19,952 bases of DNA from Bacillota bacterium. Lineage in GTDB: Bacteria; Bacillota; Clostridia; Christensenellales; Borkfalkiaceae. Positions 1 to 5,826 of the stretch are shown piece after piece. Both the position numbers and the translations under genes were made by a program. The stretch's first letter is position 1, and each line of letters begins with the position of its first letter. The stretch covers positions 1-19,952 of the forward strand of contig QAKO01000028.1 of the NCBI GenBank assembly GCA_003343765.1, in the 5' to 3' direction. The notes beneath the pieces were generated by a model. The model worked only from the letters and a program-made list of their open reading frames with translations. It searched no databases and had not been told where the DNA came from.

Positions 1-1
1 G

Positions 2-373
2 ACGGAAGTGGAGCGAGCGGCACAGGAGAGCGGTGAAGTTCTGGCGAACCAGATGCGGCCGATCTTCCCGTTTCGGGCATTCAAAAGGAATATTAAAAAT
101 TTTATAGAGTACAAATTTCCTTCATGCGTATGGAAGACTGCAAACCTGAACGTAAAAGGCAGCTGTATCCGATTTGAAGTGCAGGAATGTTTTTATTGTA
201 CGATGACGGAGAAATTCGGGTGTCCGGAATTAGGGGAGATTTTCTGTGAATACGAAAAAAGTGCCTTTGACGGGATGTTGCCGCAGGTTCGCTGTGAGCG
301 GGGCGGTATGATTGCTACGGGGCATGATGTATGTGAATATTGTTTCCGGAAAGGGGAGCGTAAAAAGAAGTAA
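2..373 (+). CDS. C-terminal part of an ATC-hydrolase-like protein (L-2-amino-thiazoline-4-carboxylate hydrolase family), 5' end outside window
   Basis: The reading frame is open from the first bases (ACG GAA GTG) and runs to TAA at 371-373, so the gene starts upstream of the window and only about 123 residues are visible. The GTG at position 8 is not a convincing start because no ribosome binding site can be seen. The end of the protein contains CPELGEIFCEYEKSAFDGM and later a Cys-rich tail with TGHDVCEYCFRKG. This matches my memory of the C-terminus of the family named after L-2-amino-thiazoline-4-carboxylic acid hydrolase: Pro-Glu-Leu, then Phe-Cys-Glu, then a Gly-rich turn and Cys-Asp/Glu-Phe. 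That family is about 200 residues long. Many members in anaerobes have no tested function, so the enzyme name is a family label. A strong terminator follows 8 bases after the stop. Confidence 0.65.
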   Translation, partial: TEVERAAQESGEVLANQMRPIFPFRAFKRNIKNFIEYKFPSCVWKTANLNVKGSCIRFEVQECFYCTMTEKFGCPELGEIFCEYEKSAFDGMLPQVRCERGGMIATGHDVCEYCFRKGERKKK

Positions 374-381
374 AAAAGCGA

Positions 382-411
382 CAGCCGCGCGGATACCGCG
401 CGGCTGCTTTT
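382..411 (+). terminator. Intrinsic terminator of the ATC-hydrolase-like gene
   Basis: An 11-bp perfect GC-rich stem, CAGCCGCGCGG (382-392) with CCGCGCGGCTG (396-406), has a 3-base loop and is followed by CTTTT. It starts 8 bases after the stop codon at 373. Confidence 0.85.
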
Positions 412-428
412 ATGTGCAGGTAAAAATG

Positions 429-775
429 TCGTACGGAGCAAAATTTTTTGCTCCGTACGATATTTTGGCAAGATAACCCGGCTGCGGTACAAAACGCAGG
501 GCTGCGCGAATATAGTTTGCAAAAGAAAGGCTTTTCTGCGACACAGAAACGGCAGGCAGTCCGCGCATAAAATTTGCGCGGACTGCCTCCCACAGAACTT
601 TCATAGGAAAGCGGCGGCAGGCAAAAAAATTTTGCCTGCCGCCGTATGCTAAAAATTTTAGAGACGCAAAGAAAAAAGAACTGCCGAAACCTAAGCGGCA
701 GGAAAAAAAACCGAACAATAAGCGGCGCAGTTGGGAAATGAAAGGAGCGGCGCGCAAAAAATTGCTCGCCGCTCC
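429..775. repeat. Array of five unlike hairpins between two terminators
   Basis: Arms are as follows. Positions 429-443 pair with 446-460 (15 bp, perfect). Positions 554-567 pair with 575-588 (14 bp, perfect). Positions 612-626 pair with 630-644 (15 bp, perfect). Positions 681-686 pair with 696-701 (6 bp). Positions 744-757 pair with 762-775 (14 bp with one mismatch). Arm sequences differ between hairpins, so this is not a simple sequence repeat; only the architecture recurs. Read on the - strand, the hairpins at 744-775 and 681-701 are followed by pyrimidine-rich runs (TTTCATTTCC and TTCTTTTTTC), so they could act as back-up terminators for fba. The 429-460 element is flanked by A-rich sequence on one side and TATTTT on the other and could work in both directions. 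Confidence 0.7.
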
Positions 776-818
776 TGAGAGATCGCAATGAAAGAGAATT
801 TTCCGCACGCGATGTGAC

Positions 819-851
819 AGAAAGAAACGGCGCAGCAAAAAGCTGCGCCGT
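819..851 (-). terminator. Probable terminator of fba
   Basis: On the - strand, a 10-bp perfect stem (ACGGCGCAGC and GCTGCGCCGT, 842-851 with 827-836) with a 5-base T loop is followed by TTTCTTTCT. It lies about 70 bases beyond the fba stop codon. The T run is interrupted, so termination may be incomplete. Confidence 0.6.
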
Positions 852-920
852 CATAATTTTTAAGATTTTGGTTCTGACCGCAGAAAACGGGCAGAAGACA
901 TTTAAGCGGCAGGAAAAGAG

Positions 921-1856
921 TTATGCTTTGTCGTTGCTGCCGAGAACGTCCATGATCTTGTGTTTGACGATTTCTTTGACAGCCGCACGCGCGTCGCCGA
1001 GGTATTGTCTGGGATCGAAGTGGTCGGGGTGTTCAAAGAAATGTTTACGGATGGCAGCGGTGCAGGCGACGCGGAGATCGGAGTCGATGTTGATCTTGCA
1101 GACAGCCATGGAAGCTGCTTTGCGGAGCATTTCTTCGGGAATACCGATCGCGTCGGGCATTTTGCCGCCGAACTGGTTGATGATCGCAACGCGATCCTGC
1201 GGAACGGAAGATGCGCCGTGCAGGACGATCGGGAAACCGGGCAGGCGTTTGCCGACTTCTTCGAGGATGTCGAAGCGCAGCTGCGGTTTCTGGCCGGGTT
1301 TGAATTTGTAAGCGCCGTGGCTTGTCCCGATTGCGATCGCAAGGGAATCGCACCCGGTTTTTTCGGTAAATTCGCAAACTTCGTCGGGCTGTGTGAAATT
1401 AGCGTCCTCAGCTTTGACATTGACTGCGTCTTCGATGCCGGCGAGCTGACCGAGTTCCGCTTCCACGACAACGCCGCGGTCATGCGCGTACTGAACGACT
1501 TTTTTCGTGATTTCGATATTTTCCTTGAAAGAGTGATGGGATGCGTCGATCATGACGGAAGTGAAGCCGTCGTCGATCGCGGATTTGCAGGCTTCAAAGT
1601 CTGCGCCGTGGTCGAGGTGCATAACGATGGGAAGTCCGGTTGTTTCGACAGCCGCCTCAATCAGGTGTTTGAGATAGACGGGGTTTGCATATTTTCTTGC
1701 GCCTGCGGAAACCTGCAGGATGAGCGGGGAATTGCATTCCTTGCCGGCTTCAACGATACCCTGGATGGTTTCCATGTTGTTGACGTTGAATGCACCGATC
1801 GCATAGCCGCCCTTATACGCTTTTTTAAACATTTCGGTAGAAGTAACCAAAGGCAT
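921..1856 (-). CDS. fba: Class II fructose-1,6-bisphosphate aldolase
   Basis: The protein of 311 residues should cleave fructose 1,6-bisphosphate to dihydroxyacetone phosphate and glyceraldehyde 3-phosphate in the cytoplasm, using a zinc ion. The zinc/catalytic motif HLDHG is at residues 80-84, with Asp82 as the expected catalytic acid and His83 as a zinc ligand. Further conserved segments are VEAELGQLAG (131-140), GTSHGAYKF with His180, and VLHGASSVP with His213. A longer open frame exists, but the start at 1856 is chosen because GGAGG (1865-1869) lies 8 bases upstream and the protein then begins MPLVTSTEMF, the usual family start. It is divergent from the aminopeptidase gene and has its own promoter. 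The related sugar-phosphate aldolases (tagatose-type, GatY/KbaY) share this fold. Aldolase for glycolysis is favoured because gap lies nearby. Confidence 0.93.
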   Translation of the reverse strand: MPLVTSTEMFKKAYKGGYAIGAFNVNNMETIQGIVEAGKECNSPLILQVSAGARKYANPVYLKHLIEAAVETTGLPIVMHLDHGADFEACKSAIDDGFTSVMIDASHHSFKENIEITKKVVQYAHDRGVVVEAELGQLAGIEDAVNVKAEDANFTQPDEVCEFTEKTGCDSLAIAIGTSHGAYKFKPGQKPQLRFDILEEVGKRLPGFPIVLHGASSVPQDRVAIINQFGGKMPDAIGIPEEMLRKAASMAVCKINIDSDLRVACTAAIRKHFFEHPDHFDPRQYLGDARAAVKEIVKHKIMDVLGSNDKA

Positions 1857-1890
1857 AAACAGATCCTCCGTAAATTTTTTATCCTTATCT

Positions 1891-1919
1891 ATTTTACAAT
1901 AAAAGCGGGCAAAAAGCAA
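1891..1919 (-). promoter_or_regulatory. Promoter of fba
   Basis: On the - strand, TTGCTT (1914-1919) and TAAAAT (1891-1896) are separated by exactly 17 bases. This places the transcription start about 30 bases upstream of the start codon, with GGAGG in between. Confidence 0.7.
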
Positions 1920-1943
1920 TATAATTTAAAAAATAACTTGAAA

Positions 1944-1976
1944 TTGCTTTATAAATTTTTGTCGGAGTATTATAAT
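1944..1976 (+). promoter_or_regulatory. Probable promoter of the M29 aminopeptidase gene
   Basis: A consensus TATAAT sits at 1971-1976 in an A/T-rich stretch about 60 bases before the start codon. The -35 is weak. TTGCTT at 1944-1949 fits with 18 bases only if the overlapping TATTAT (1968-1973) is the -10. TTGAAA at 1938-1943 is too far away. Confidence 0.5.
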
Positions 1977-2035
1977 ATAAAGGATAAAGAAAGATTTTTC
2001 CGGACGGAAACACGTACGGACGAGGAGGCTTAAAA

Positions 2036-3151
2036 ATGAGAGATCCGAGGATTGAAAAGTTGGCGGATGTACTGGTGAATTATTCGGTACATTGTCAGAA
2101 AGGTGAAAAGGTGCTGATCGAAGCGAGAGGAATCGACCATGAACTGGTCAATGCCTGCATTGAGAAAGTATTTGCAGCGGGCGGGTATCCTTTTGCGGAT
2201 GTGATCGATTTATCGGTGGAGAGAGCGATGCTGATGGGAACGGACGAAGAGCATTGCAAACTTCGTGCAAAGTATGCGAAATACCGTATGGAAGACATGG
2301 ATTGCTATATCGGGATCCGCGGCGGGGAGAACACGTTTGAATTGTCGGACGTACCCGCAAAGAATACGCAGTATTTTGACCGCGAATATTCTTTCCCCGT
2401 GCATCATGAGATCCGCGTGAAGAAGACGAAGTGGGTCGTATTGCGGTATCCGAATCCGTCGATGGCGCAGAATGCAGGGAAGTCCACGGAGAAATTCGAA
2501 GATTTTTATTTTGATGTCTGCACGCTGGATTATTCAAAGATGGATAAGGCGATGGACGCATTGAAAGCTCTGATGGAGAAGACGGATAAAGTGCGTCTTG
2601 TGGCGAAGGATACGGATCTGACGTTCTCGATCAAGGGGATCCCTGCGATCAAGTGTGCGGGACACATGAACATTCCGGACGGAGAAGTTTATACAGCGCC
2701 GGTCAAGGACAGCATAAACGGAGTGATCACATACAACGCGCCGACGTTGGAGAAAGGGATCAAACATGAAAATGTGCGGTTGGTATTCAAGAACGGAAAG
2801 ATCGTGGAAGCGACTTCGTCGAACACGGAGGCATTGAATGCCGTGCTGGATACGGATGAGGGCGCGCGGTATGTCGGCGAATTTGCGATCGGCGTGAATC
2901 CGTATGTGACGGAGCCGATGCTGGATATTCTGTTTGACGAAAAGATCAGCGGATCCATTCATTTTACGCCGGGCTGCAGCTATGAAGATGCGGACAACGG
3001 AAACAAATCGAGCGTGCATTGGGATATGGTTCTGATCCAGAGACCGGAATACGGCGGCGGCGAAATTTATTTTGACGATATGCTGATCCGCAAAGACGGG
3101 CTGTTCGTGATCGACGAACTGAAGTGCCTGAATCCGGAAAATCTGAAATAA
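2036..3151 (+). CDS. M29-family metallo-aminopeptidase (AmpS/PepS/aminopeptidase T type)
   Basis: This 371-residue cytoplasmic enzyme should remove N-terminal amino acids from peptides using two metal ions. Its length is typical for the family. It starts RDPRIEKLADVLVNYS and contains the family segment GVNPYVTEPM. LFDEK with its Glu, SIHFTPG, and HWDM with His328 and Asp330 near the C-terminus correspond to the metal ligands known from Thermus aminopeptidase T. AGGAGG at 2023-2028 lies 7 bases before the ATG. The gene stands alone between fba and gap; no functional link to either is evident. Its specificity (broad or for acidic residues) cannot be read from the sequence. Confidence 0.9.
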   Translation: MRDPRIEKLADVLVNYSVHCQKGEKVLIEARGIDHELVNACIEKVFAAGGYPFADVIDLSVERAMLMGTDEEHCKLRAKYAKYRMEDMDCYIGIRGGENTFELSDVPAKNTQYFDREYSFPVHHEIRVKKTKWVVLRYPNPSMAQNAGKSTEKFEDFYFDVCTLDYSKMDKAMDALKALMEKTDKVRLVAKDTDLTFSIKGIPAIKCAGHMNIPDGEVYTAPVKDSINGVITYNAPTLEKGIKHENVRLVFKNGKIVEATSSNTEALNAVLDTDEGARYVGEFAIGVNPYVTEPMLDILFDEKISGSIHFTPGCSYEDADNGNKSSVHWDMVLIQRPEYGGGEIYFDDMLIRKDGLFVIDELKCLNPENLK

Positions 3152-3239
3152 GCAGATTTGGGCAAATTGCGTAAAAAATTACGAAAAATTGCGAAAAGAT
3201 TCTAAATTTTTTGAAAATAAAAGTATTTCGCATAAACTA
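3152..3239. promoter_or_regulatory. Phased A-tract region upstream of the gap promoter
   Basis: Runs of A or A/T at about 3173-3178, 3184-3188, 3194-3197, 3204-3212 and 3214-3217 recur every 9 to 11 bases, separated by TTACG, TTGCG and similar words. Such phasing with the helical turn is known to bend DNA. A weak CGTAA/TTACG stem (3170-3174 with 3179-3183) is present, but no proper terminator for the aminopeptidase gene was seen. Confidence 0.5.
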
Positions 3240-3268
3240 TTGACTAAATTTTGCCGATTTGGTATAAT
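3240..3268 (+). promoter_or_regulatory. Promoter of gap
   Basis: TTGACT (3240-3245) and TATAAT (3263-3268) are spaced by 17 bases, which is close to the housekeeping sigma consensus. The start of transcription would be near 3275, giving a leader of about 53 bases with GGAGG at 3315-3319. Confidence 0.85.
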
Positions 3269-3327
3269 AACAATGCTGGTAAGCAGAAATTAAGTTAAAA
3301 TCTATTTTCAGAACGGAGGATATTAAA

Positions 3328-4344
3328 ATGGCTAATGTAAGAGTTGCGATCAACGGTTTTGGCCGTATCGGCCGTCTGGCATTCCGTCAGATGTTCGGCG
3401 CAAAGGGATATGAAGTGGTTGCGATCAACGACCTGACGAGCCCTGCAATGCTCGCACATCTTCTGAAGTATGATTCTGCACAGGGCAGATATGCTTTGGC
3501 GGACAAGGTATCCGCTACGGAAGATTCCATCATCGTGGACGGAAAAGAGATCAAAATTTACGCTGAAAAAGATGCGAAAGATCTGCCTTGGGGCAAGATC
3601 GGCGTAGACGTGGTTCTCGAATGCACGGGCTTCTATTGCAGCAAGGCGAAGAGCCAGGCGCACATCGACGCGGGCGCGAAGAAAGTTGTTATTTCCGCAC
3701 CTGCAGGCAACGATCTGCCTACGATCGTTTACAGCGTAAACGAAAAGACGCTGAAAGCATCGGATACGATCATTTCGGCTGCATCCTGCACGACGAACTG
3801 CCTGGCGCCTATGGCAAATACGCTCAACAAATTTGCGAAGATCAAGAAAGGTTACATGACGACCATCCACGCTTATACGGGCGACCAGATGACGTTGGAC
3901 GGGCCTCATCGTAAAGGTGACCTGCGCCGTGCGCGTGCAGCAGCGGTGAACATTGTTCCGAACAGCACGGGTGCTGCAAAAGCGATCGGTCTGGTTATCC
4001 CTGAACTCAACGGCGTTCTGGACGGATGCGCACAGCGTGTTCCTGTTCCCACGGGTTCCCTGACGCAGCTCGTTGCGATCGTGGAAGGGGATGTTGACAA
4101 AGACGGTGTGAATGCGGCTATGAAAGCAGCTGCTTCCGATTCTTTCGGTTATACGGAAGATGAAATCGTATCTTCGGATATCGTCGGCATCACCTATGGC
4201 TCGCTGTTTGACGGCACGCAGACGAAGTGCATGCCCATGGGAGACGGCACGACGCTCGTGAAAGTTGTTTCCTGGTACGATAATGAAAACTCTTACACCA
4301 GCCAGATGGTACGTACCATTAAATATTTCGCTGAACTGAAGTAA
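3328..4344 (+). CDS. gap: Glyceraldehyde-3-phosphate dehydrogenase, NAD-dependent, phosphorylating
   Basis: The 338-residue enzyme converts glyceraldehyde 3-phosphate, NAD and phosphate to 1,3-bisphosphoglycerate in glycolysis. The Rossmann motif NGFGRIGR is at the N-terminus. The Asp in AINDLT is the usual determinant for NAD rather than NADP. The catalytic segment SAASCTTNCLAP carries Cys154, and HAYTGDQ carries the partner His181. Its length is normal for the family. GGAGG (3315-3319) is 8 bases before the ATG. It has its own strong promoter and two terminators, so it is a single-gene unit, unlike many Firmicutes where gap leads a glycolytic operon. Confidence 0.97.
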   Translation: MANVRVAINGFGRIGRLAFRQMFGAKGYEVVAINDLTSPAMLAHLLKYDSAQGRYALADKVSATEDSIIVDGKEIKIYAEKDAKDLPWGKIGVDVVLECTGFYCSKAKSQAHIDAGAKKVVISAPAGNDLPTIVYSVNEKTLKASDTIISAASCTTNCLAPMANTLNKFAKIKKGYMTTIHAYTGDQMTLDGPHRKGDLRRARAAAVNIVPNSTGAAKAIGLVIPELNGVLDGCAQRVPVPTGSLTQLVAIVEGDVDKDGVNAAMKAAASDSFGYTEDEIVSSDIVGITYGSLFDGTQTKCMPMGDGTTLVKVVSWYDNENSYTSQMVRTIKYFAELK

Positions 4345-4361
4345 TTCAAAGCAATAATTAA

Positions 4362-4407
4362 AAATGTCTGACGGTACAGATTTTTCTGTCACGTCAGACA
4401 TTTTTTT
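4362..4407 (+). terminator. First terminator of gap
   Basis: TGTCTGACG (4365-4373) pairs perfectly with CGTCAGACA (4392-4400), extended inward by ACAG with CTGT across a 2-base internal loop. Seven T residues follow (4401-4407). Confidence 0.9.
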
Positions 4408-4421
4408 ATCAAAATTCAGTG

Positions 4422-4462
4422 CAAGAGCGGGCAAAACCATGTTTTGCCCGCTCTTGTTTTTT
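4422..4462 (+). terminator. Second terminator downstream of gap
   Basis: A perfect 16-bp stem (4422-4437 with 4441-4456) has a CAT loop and is followed by six T residues. The inner arm reads GCGGGCAAAAC, which is similar in design to the hairpins at 429-644. It may be a back-up for gap. Confidence 0.85.
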
Positions 4463-4603
4463 GGGACGGGCGGCCGCCTCGGAGTCTGTCGTGAAAAGAT
4501 TGTAAAAGCCTAAAATGCCATTCTCTCATTTTAGGAGACGGACGCAGAAGTTTTTATTTGTTTGACCGTAAAAGATGTCTGTAAAGAGGTTTATATTTTT
4601 TCA

Positions 4604-4632
4604 CAAAAATTTTAAAAAAAATTTTTAAAAAA
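4604..4632 (+). promoter_or_regulatory. A/T tract, possible UP element of the lacI-type promoter
   Basis: An almost pure run of A and T blocks ends 4 bases before the -35 box at 4637. This is the place where the RNA polymerase alpha subunit contacts UP elements. The role is inferred from position and composition only. Confidence 0.45.
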
Positions 4633-4636
4633 GGTA

Positions 4637-4665
4637 TTGACATCTTGCGATAAATGTATTATATT
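4637..4665 (+). promoter_or_regulatory. Promoter of the lacI-type regulator and probably of the whole locus
   Basis: TTGACA (4637-4642) matches consensus, and TATATT (4660-4665) lies 17 bases downstream. Transcription would start near 4672, inside the first dyad of the leader. Confidence 0.8.
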
Positions 4666-4719
4666 GTATGTGTACACGCAGACATACGATTAAAATTGAT
4701 ATGTACGCGCATACACATA
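4666..4719. promoter_or_regulatory. Two candidate operators over the lacI transcription start
   Basis: Dyad 1 spans 4666-4687; its outer arms GTATGT and ACATAC pair perfectly. Dyad 2 is TGTACGCGCATACA (4702-4715), 12 of 14 bases symmetric with the central CG step typical of LacI-family operators. Four related half-sites alternate in direction: TATGTGTACACGC at 4667, GCAGACATA at 4679, TATGTACGC at 4701 and GCGCATACACATA at 4707. The dyad centres are 32 bases apart, about three helical turns. Position over the promoter suggests autoregulation, but no DNA-binding data support this. Confidence 0.5.
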
Positions 4720-4765
4720 GTTATTTTAGGGGCATGGCAAAAGTGTCTGAGTTGAGGGAAATGGT

Positions 4766-5743
4766 ATGGTAACAAAGCGAGATGTTGCCGTAAAAGCAGG
4801 AGTTTCGACGGCGACCGTTTCAAGAGTGATCAGTGGCCAGGGATATGTATCGGGGGAAGCGGAAAAGAAGGTATTGCGCGCGATCGACGAATTAAAGTAT
4901 ATACCGAACAAGCTGGCGAGCAATCTGGCGAAGAAAGAGAGCAATGTAATTGCCGTTCTGGTGGAGGATCTTCTGAATCCTTATTATATGCACCTGGTGG
5001 ATGCCATGGTAGAGAGGGCGGCAGAAAAAAATTACATAGTTTCGTTGTTTGCGCTCAAGAATCGCAAAGTGAAGTGTGTCCTGGACGATCTGGCTACGAA
5101 TCGTGTTTGCGGGATCGTGAATCTTGCCATGTTTACCTGTGATTTTTCGGCGTATGATGTATTTATCGAATCGGGGACGCGCCTGATCAACTGTACGAAT
5201 GCCGATCCGAGCGTAGTAGTGGATTATGAACCGGGGATGATGGAAGCGTTGCAGCTTCTGCACGAAAAGGGATGCAGGGATGTGGCGTTTATCAGCGGAC
5301 TGGAAGAGTGGCTGACGTATAAAGACAGGCGTGTGAATTGTTATCTGAACAATCTGGAGCGTTTTGGTTTTACGCGGGATGAACGTTTGCTTCTGAGCGG
5401 AAATTATCCGAAAGAAAAGGCGCACAAAGTCGGATACGAACTGTGTGAGCAGCTTTTGCAATCGGGTGTGCGGTTTGATTCGATCTTTTGCCTGACGGAC
5501 ATGATGTCATTGGGGGTCATGAAAGCGCTGTACGATCATGGCTATAAGATTCCGGAGGATGTTTCGATCATAGGGAGCGATAATCTGGATTTTGCGCACG
5601 ATTTTCATCCTGCTTTGACGACGATCGACGTAGATAAGAAAGCGGAAGGGTATGCCTATGTGGATTTCATATTGGGCGAGTGCGATCAGGAGATCGTTAA
5701 AATCAAGACCAAGCTGGTCGTTCGCGACAGTGTGAAAAAGTAA
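4766..5743 (+). CDS. LacI/GalR-family transcriptional regulator of the downstream glycan locus
   Basis: The 325-residue protein has an N-terminal helix-turn-helix (residues 3-22, including VSTATVSRVIS). A hinge helix follows around residues 48-60 (IPNKLASNLAKKES), and then a periplasmic-binding-protein-like sensor domain to the C-terminus, including the family segment GSDNLDFAHDFHPALTTIDVD. Such proteins bind palindromic operators as dimers and respond to a sugar or sugar phosphate. GAGGGA (4754-4759) is 6 bases before the ATG. An ATG five bases earlier meets a stop after three codons. It is the first gene of a co-directional cluster of surface and sugar-uptake genes and is its obvious candidate regulator. 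The effector cannot be deduced. Confidence 0.93.
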   Translation: MVTKRDVAVKAGVSTATVSRVISGQGYVSGEAEKKVLRAIDELKYIPNKLASNLAKKESNVIAVLVEDLLNPYYMHLVDAMVERAAEKNYIVSLFALKNRKVKCVLDDLATNRVCGIVNLAMFTCDFSAYDVFIESGTRLINCTNADPSVVVDYEPGMMEALQLLHEKGCRDVAFISGLEEWLTYKDRRVNCYLNNLERFGFTRDERLLLSGNYPKEKAHKVGYELCEQLLQSGVRFDSIFCLTDMMSLGVMKALYDHGYKIPEDVSIIGSDNLDFAHDFHPALTTIDVDKKAEGYAYVDFILGECDQEIVKIKTKLVVRDSVKK

Positions 5744-5751
5744 TTCAAAAT

Positions 5752-5790
5752 AAAATACAGCCGGCTGTATTTTTTGCGTACGCAAAAAAT
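5752..5790. promoter_or_regulatory. Two overlapping 22-base palindromes between the regulator and the surface-protein gene
   Basis: The first palindrome (5752-5773) has the core ATACAGCCGGCTGTAT with a central CG, and its right arm runs into T residues. The second (5769-5790) has the core TTTTGCGTACGCAAAA. Each is perfect over 22 bases and they share the T tract. The first could be a weak terminator after the regulator gene or a LacI-type operator. The second could be an operator or part of a promoter, with TTGCGT at 5774 and TTAATA at 5798, 18 bases apart. No strong promoter is otherwise visible before the surface-protein gene. Confidence 0.55.
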
Positions 5791-5826
5791 ATTTGAGTTA
5801 ATAGCGGGAAAAAGAAGGAGGGTGCT

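Larger units (their letters stand above)
374..920. other. Gene-free convergent intergenic region made largely of successive hairpins
   Basis: No convincing gene lies in these 547 bases. The open frames here on the - strand are low-complexity, rich in Phe, Arg and Ser, and lack ribosome binding sites. The region separates two convergent genes and holds successive inverted repeats with different arms. They are 382-406, 429-460, 554-588, 612-644, 681-701, 744-775 and 827-851. Weaker pairs also occur, such as CTGCG at 482-486 with CGCAG at 495-499. Most share one design: GC-rich arms that end in GCAAAA facing TTTTGC. Confidence 0.75.
4345..4765 (+). other. Gene-free region between gap and the lacI-type gene
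   Basis: These 421 bases hold two gap terminators, a 9-bp hairpin CCTAAAATG/CATTTTAGG (4509-4517 with 4527-4535) with no T run after it, an A/T-rich tract at 4604-4632, the regulator promoter at 4637-4665, and a leader with two dyads. No small gene with a ribosome binding site was seen. Confidence 0.7.

Noticed and set aside
429..775. CRISPR array or integron attC sites
   Set aside because: The hairpin arms differ in sequence, the spacing is irregular, and there are no cas genes, integrase or conserved core sites.
315..854. Open frames of 142-179 codons on the - strand in the hairpin region
   Set aside because: The products are low-complexity, rich in Phe, Arg and Ser, and coincide with the inverted repeats; no ribosome binding site.
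960..2033. Open frame of 357 codons on the + strand
   Set aside because: It is antisense to fba and crosses the divergent promoter region; fba motifs are clear on the other strand.
3295..4440. Open frame of 381 codons on the - strand
   Set aside because: It is the antisense shadow of gap and runs through its terminator; there is no start signal.
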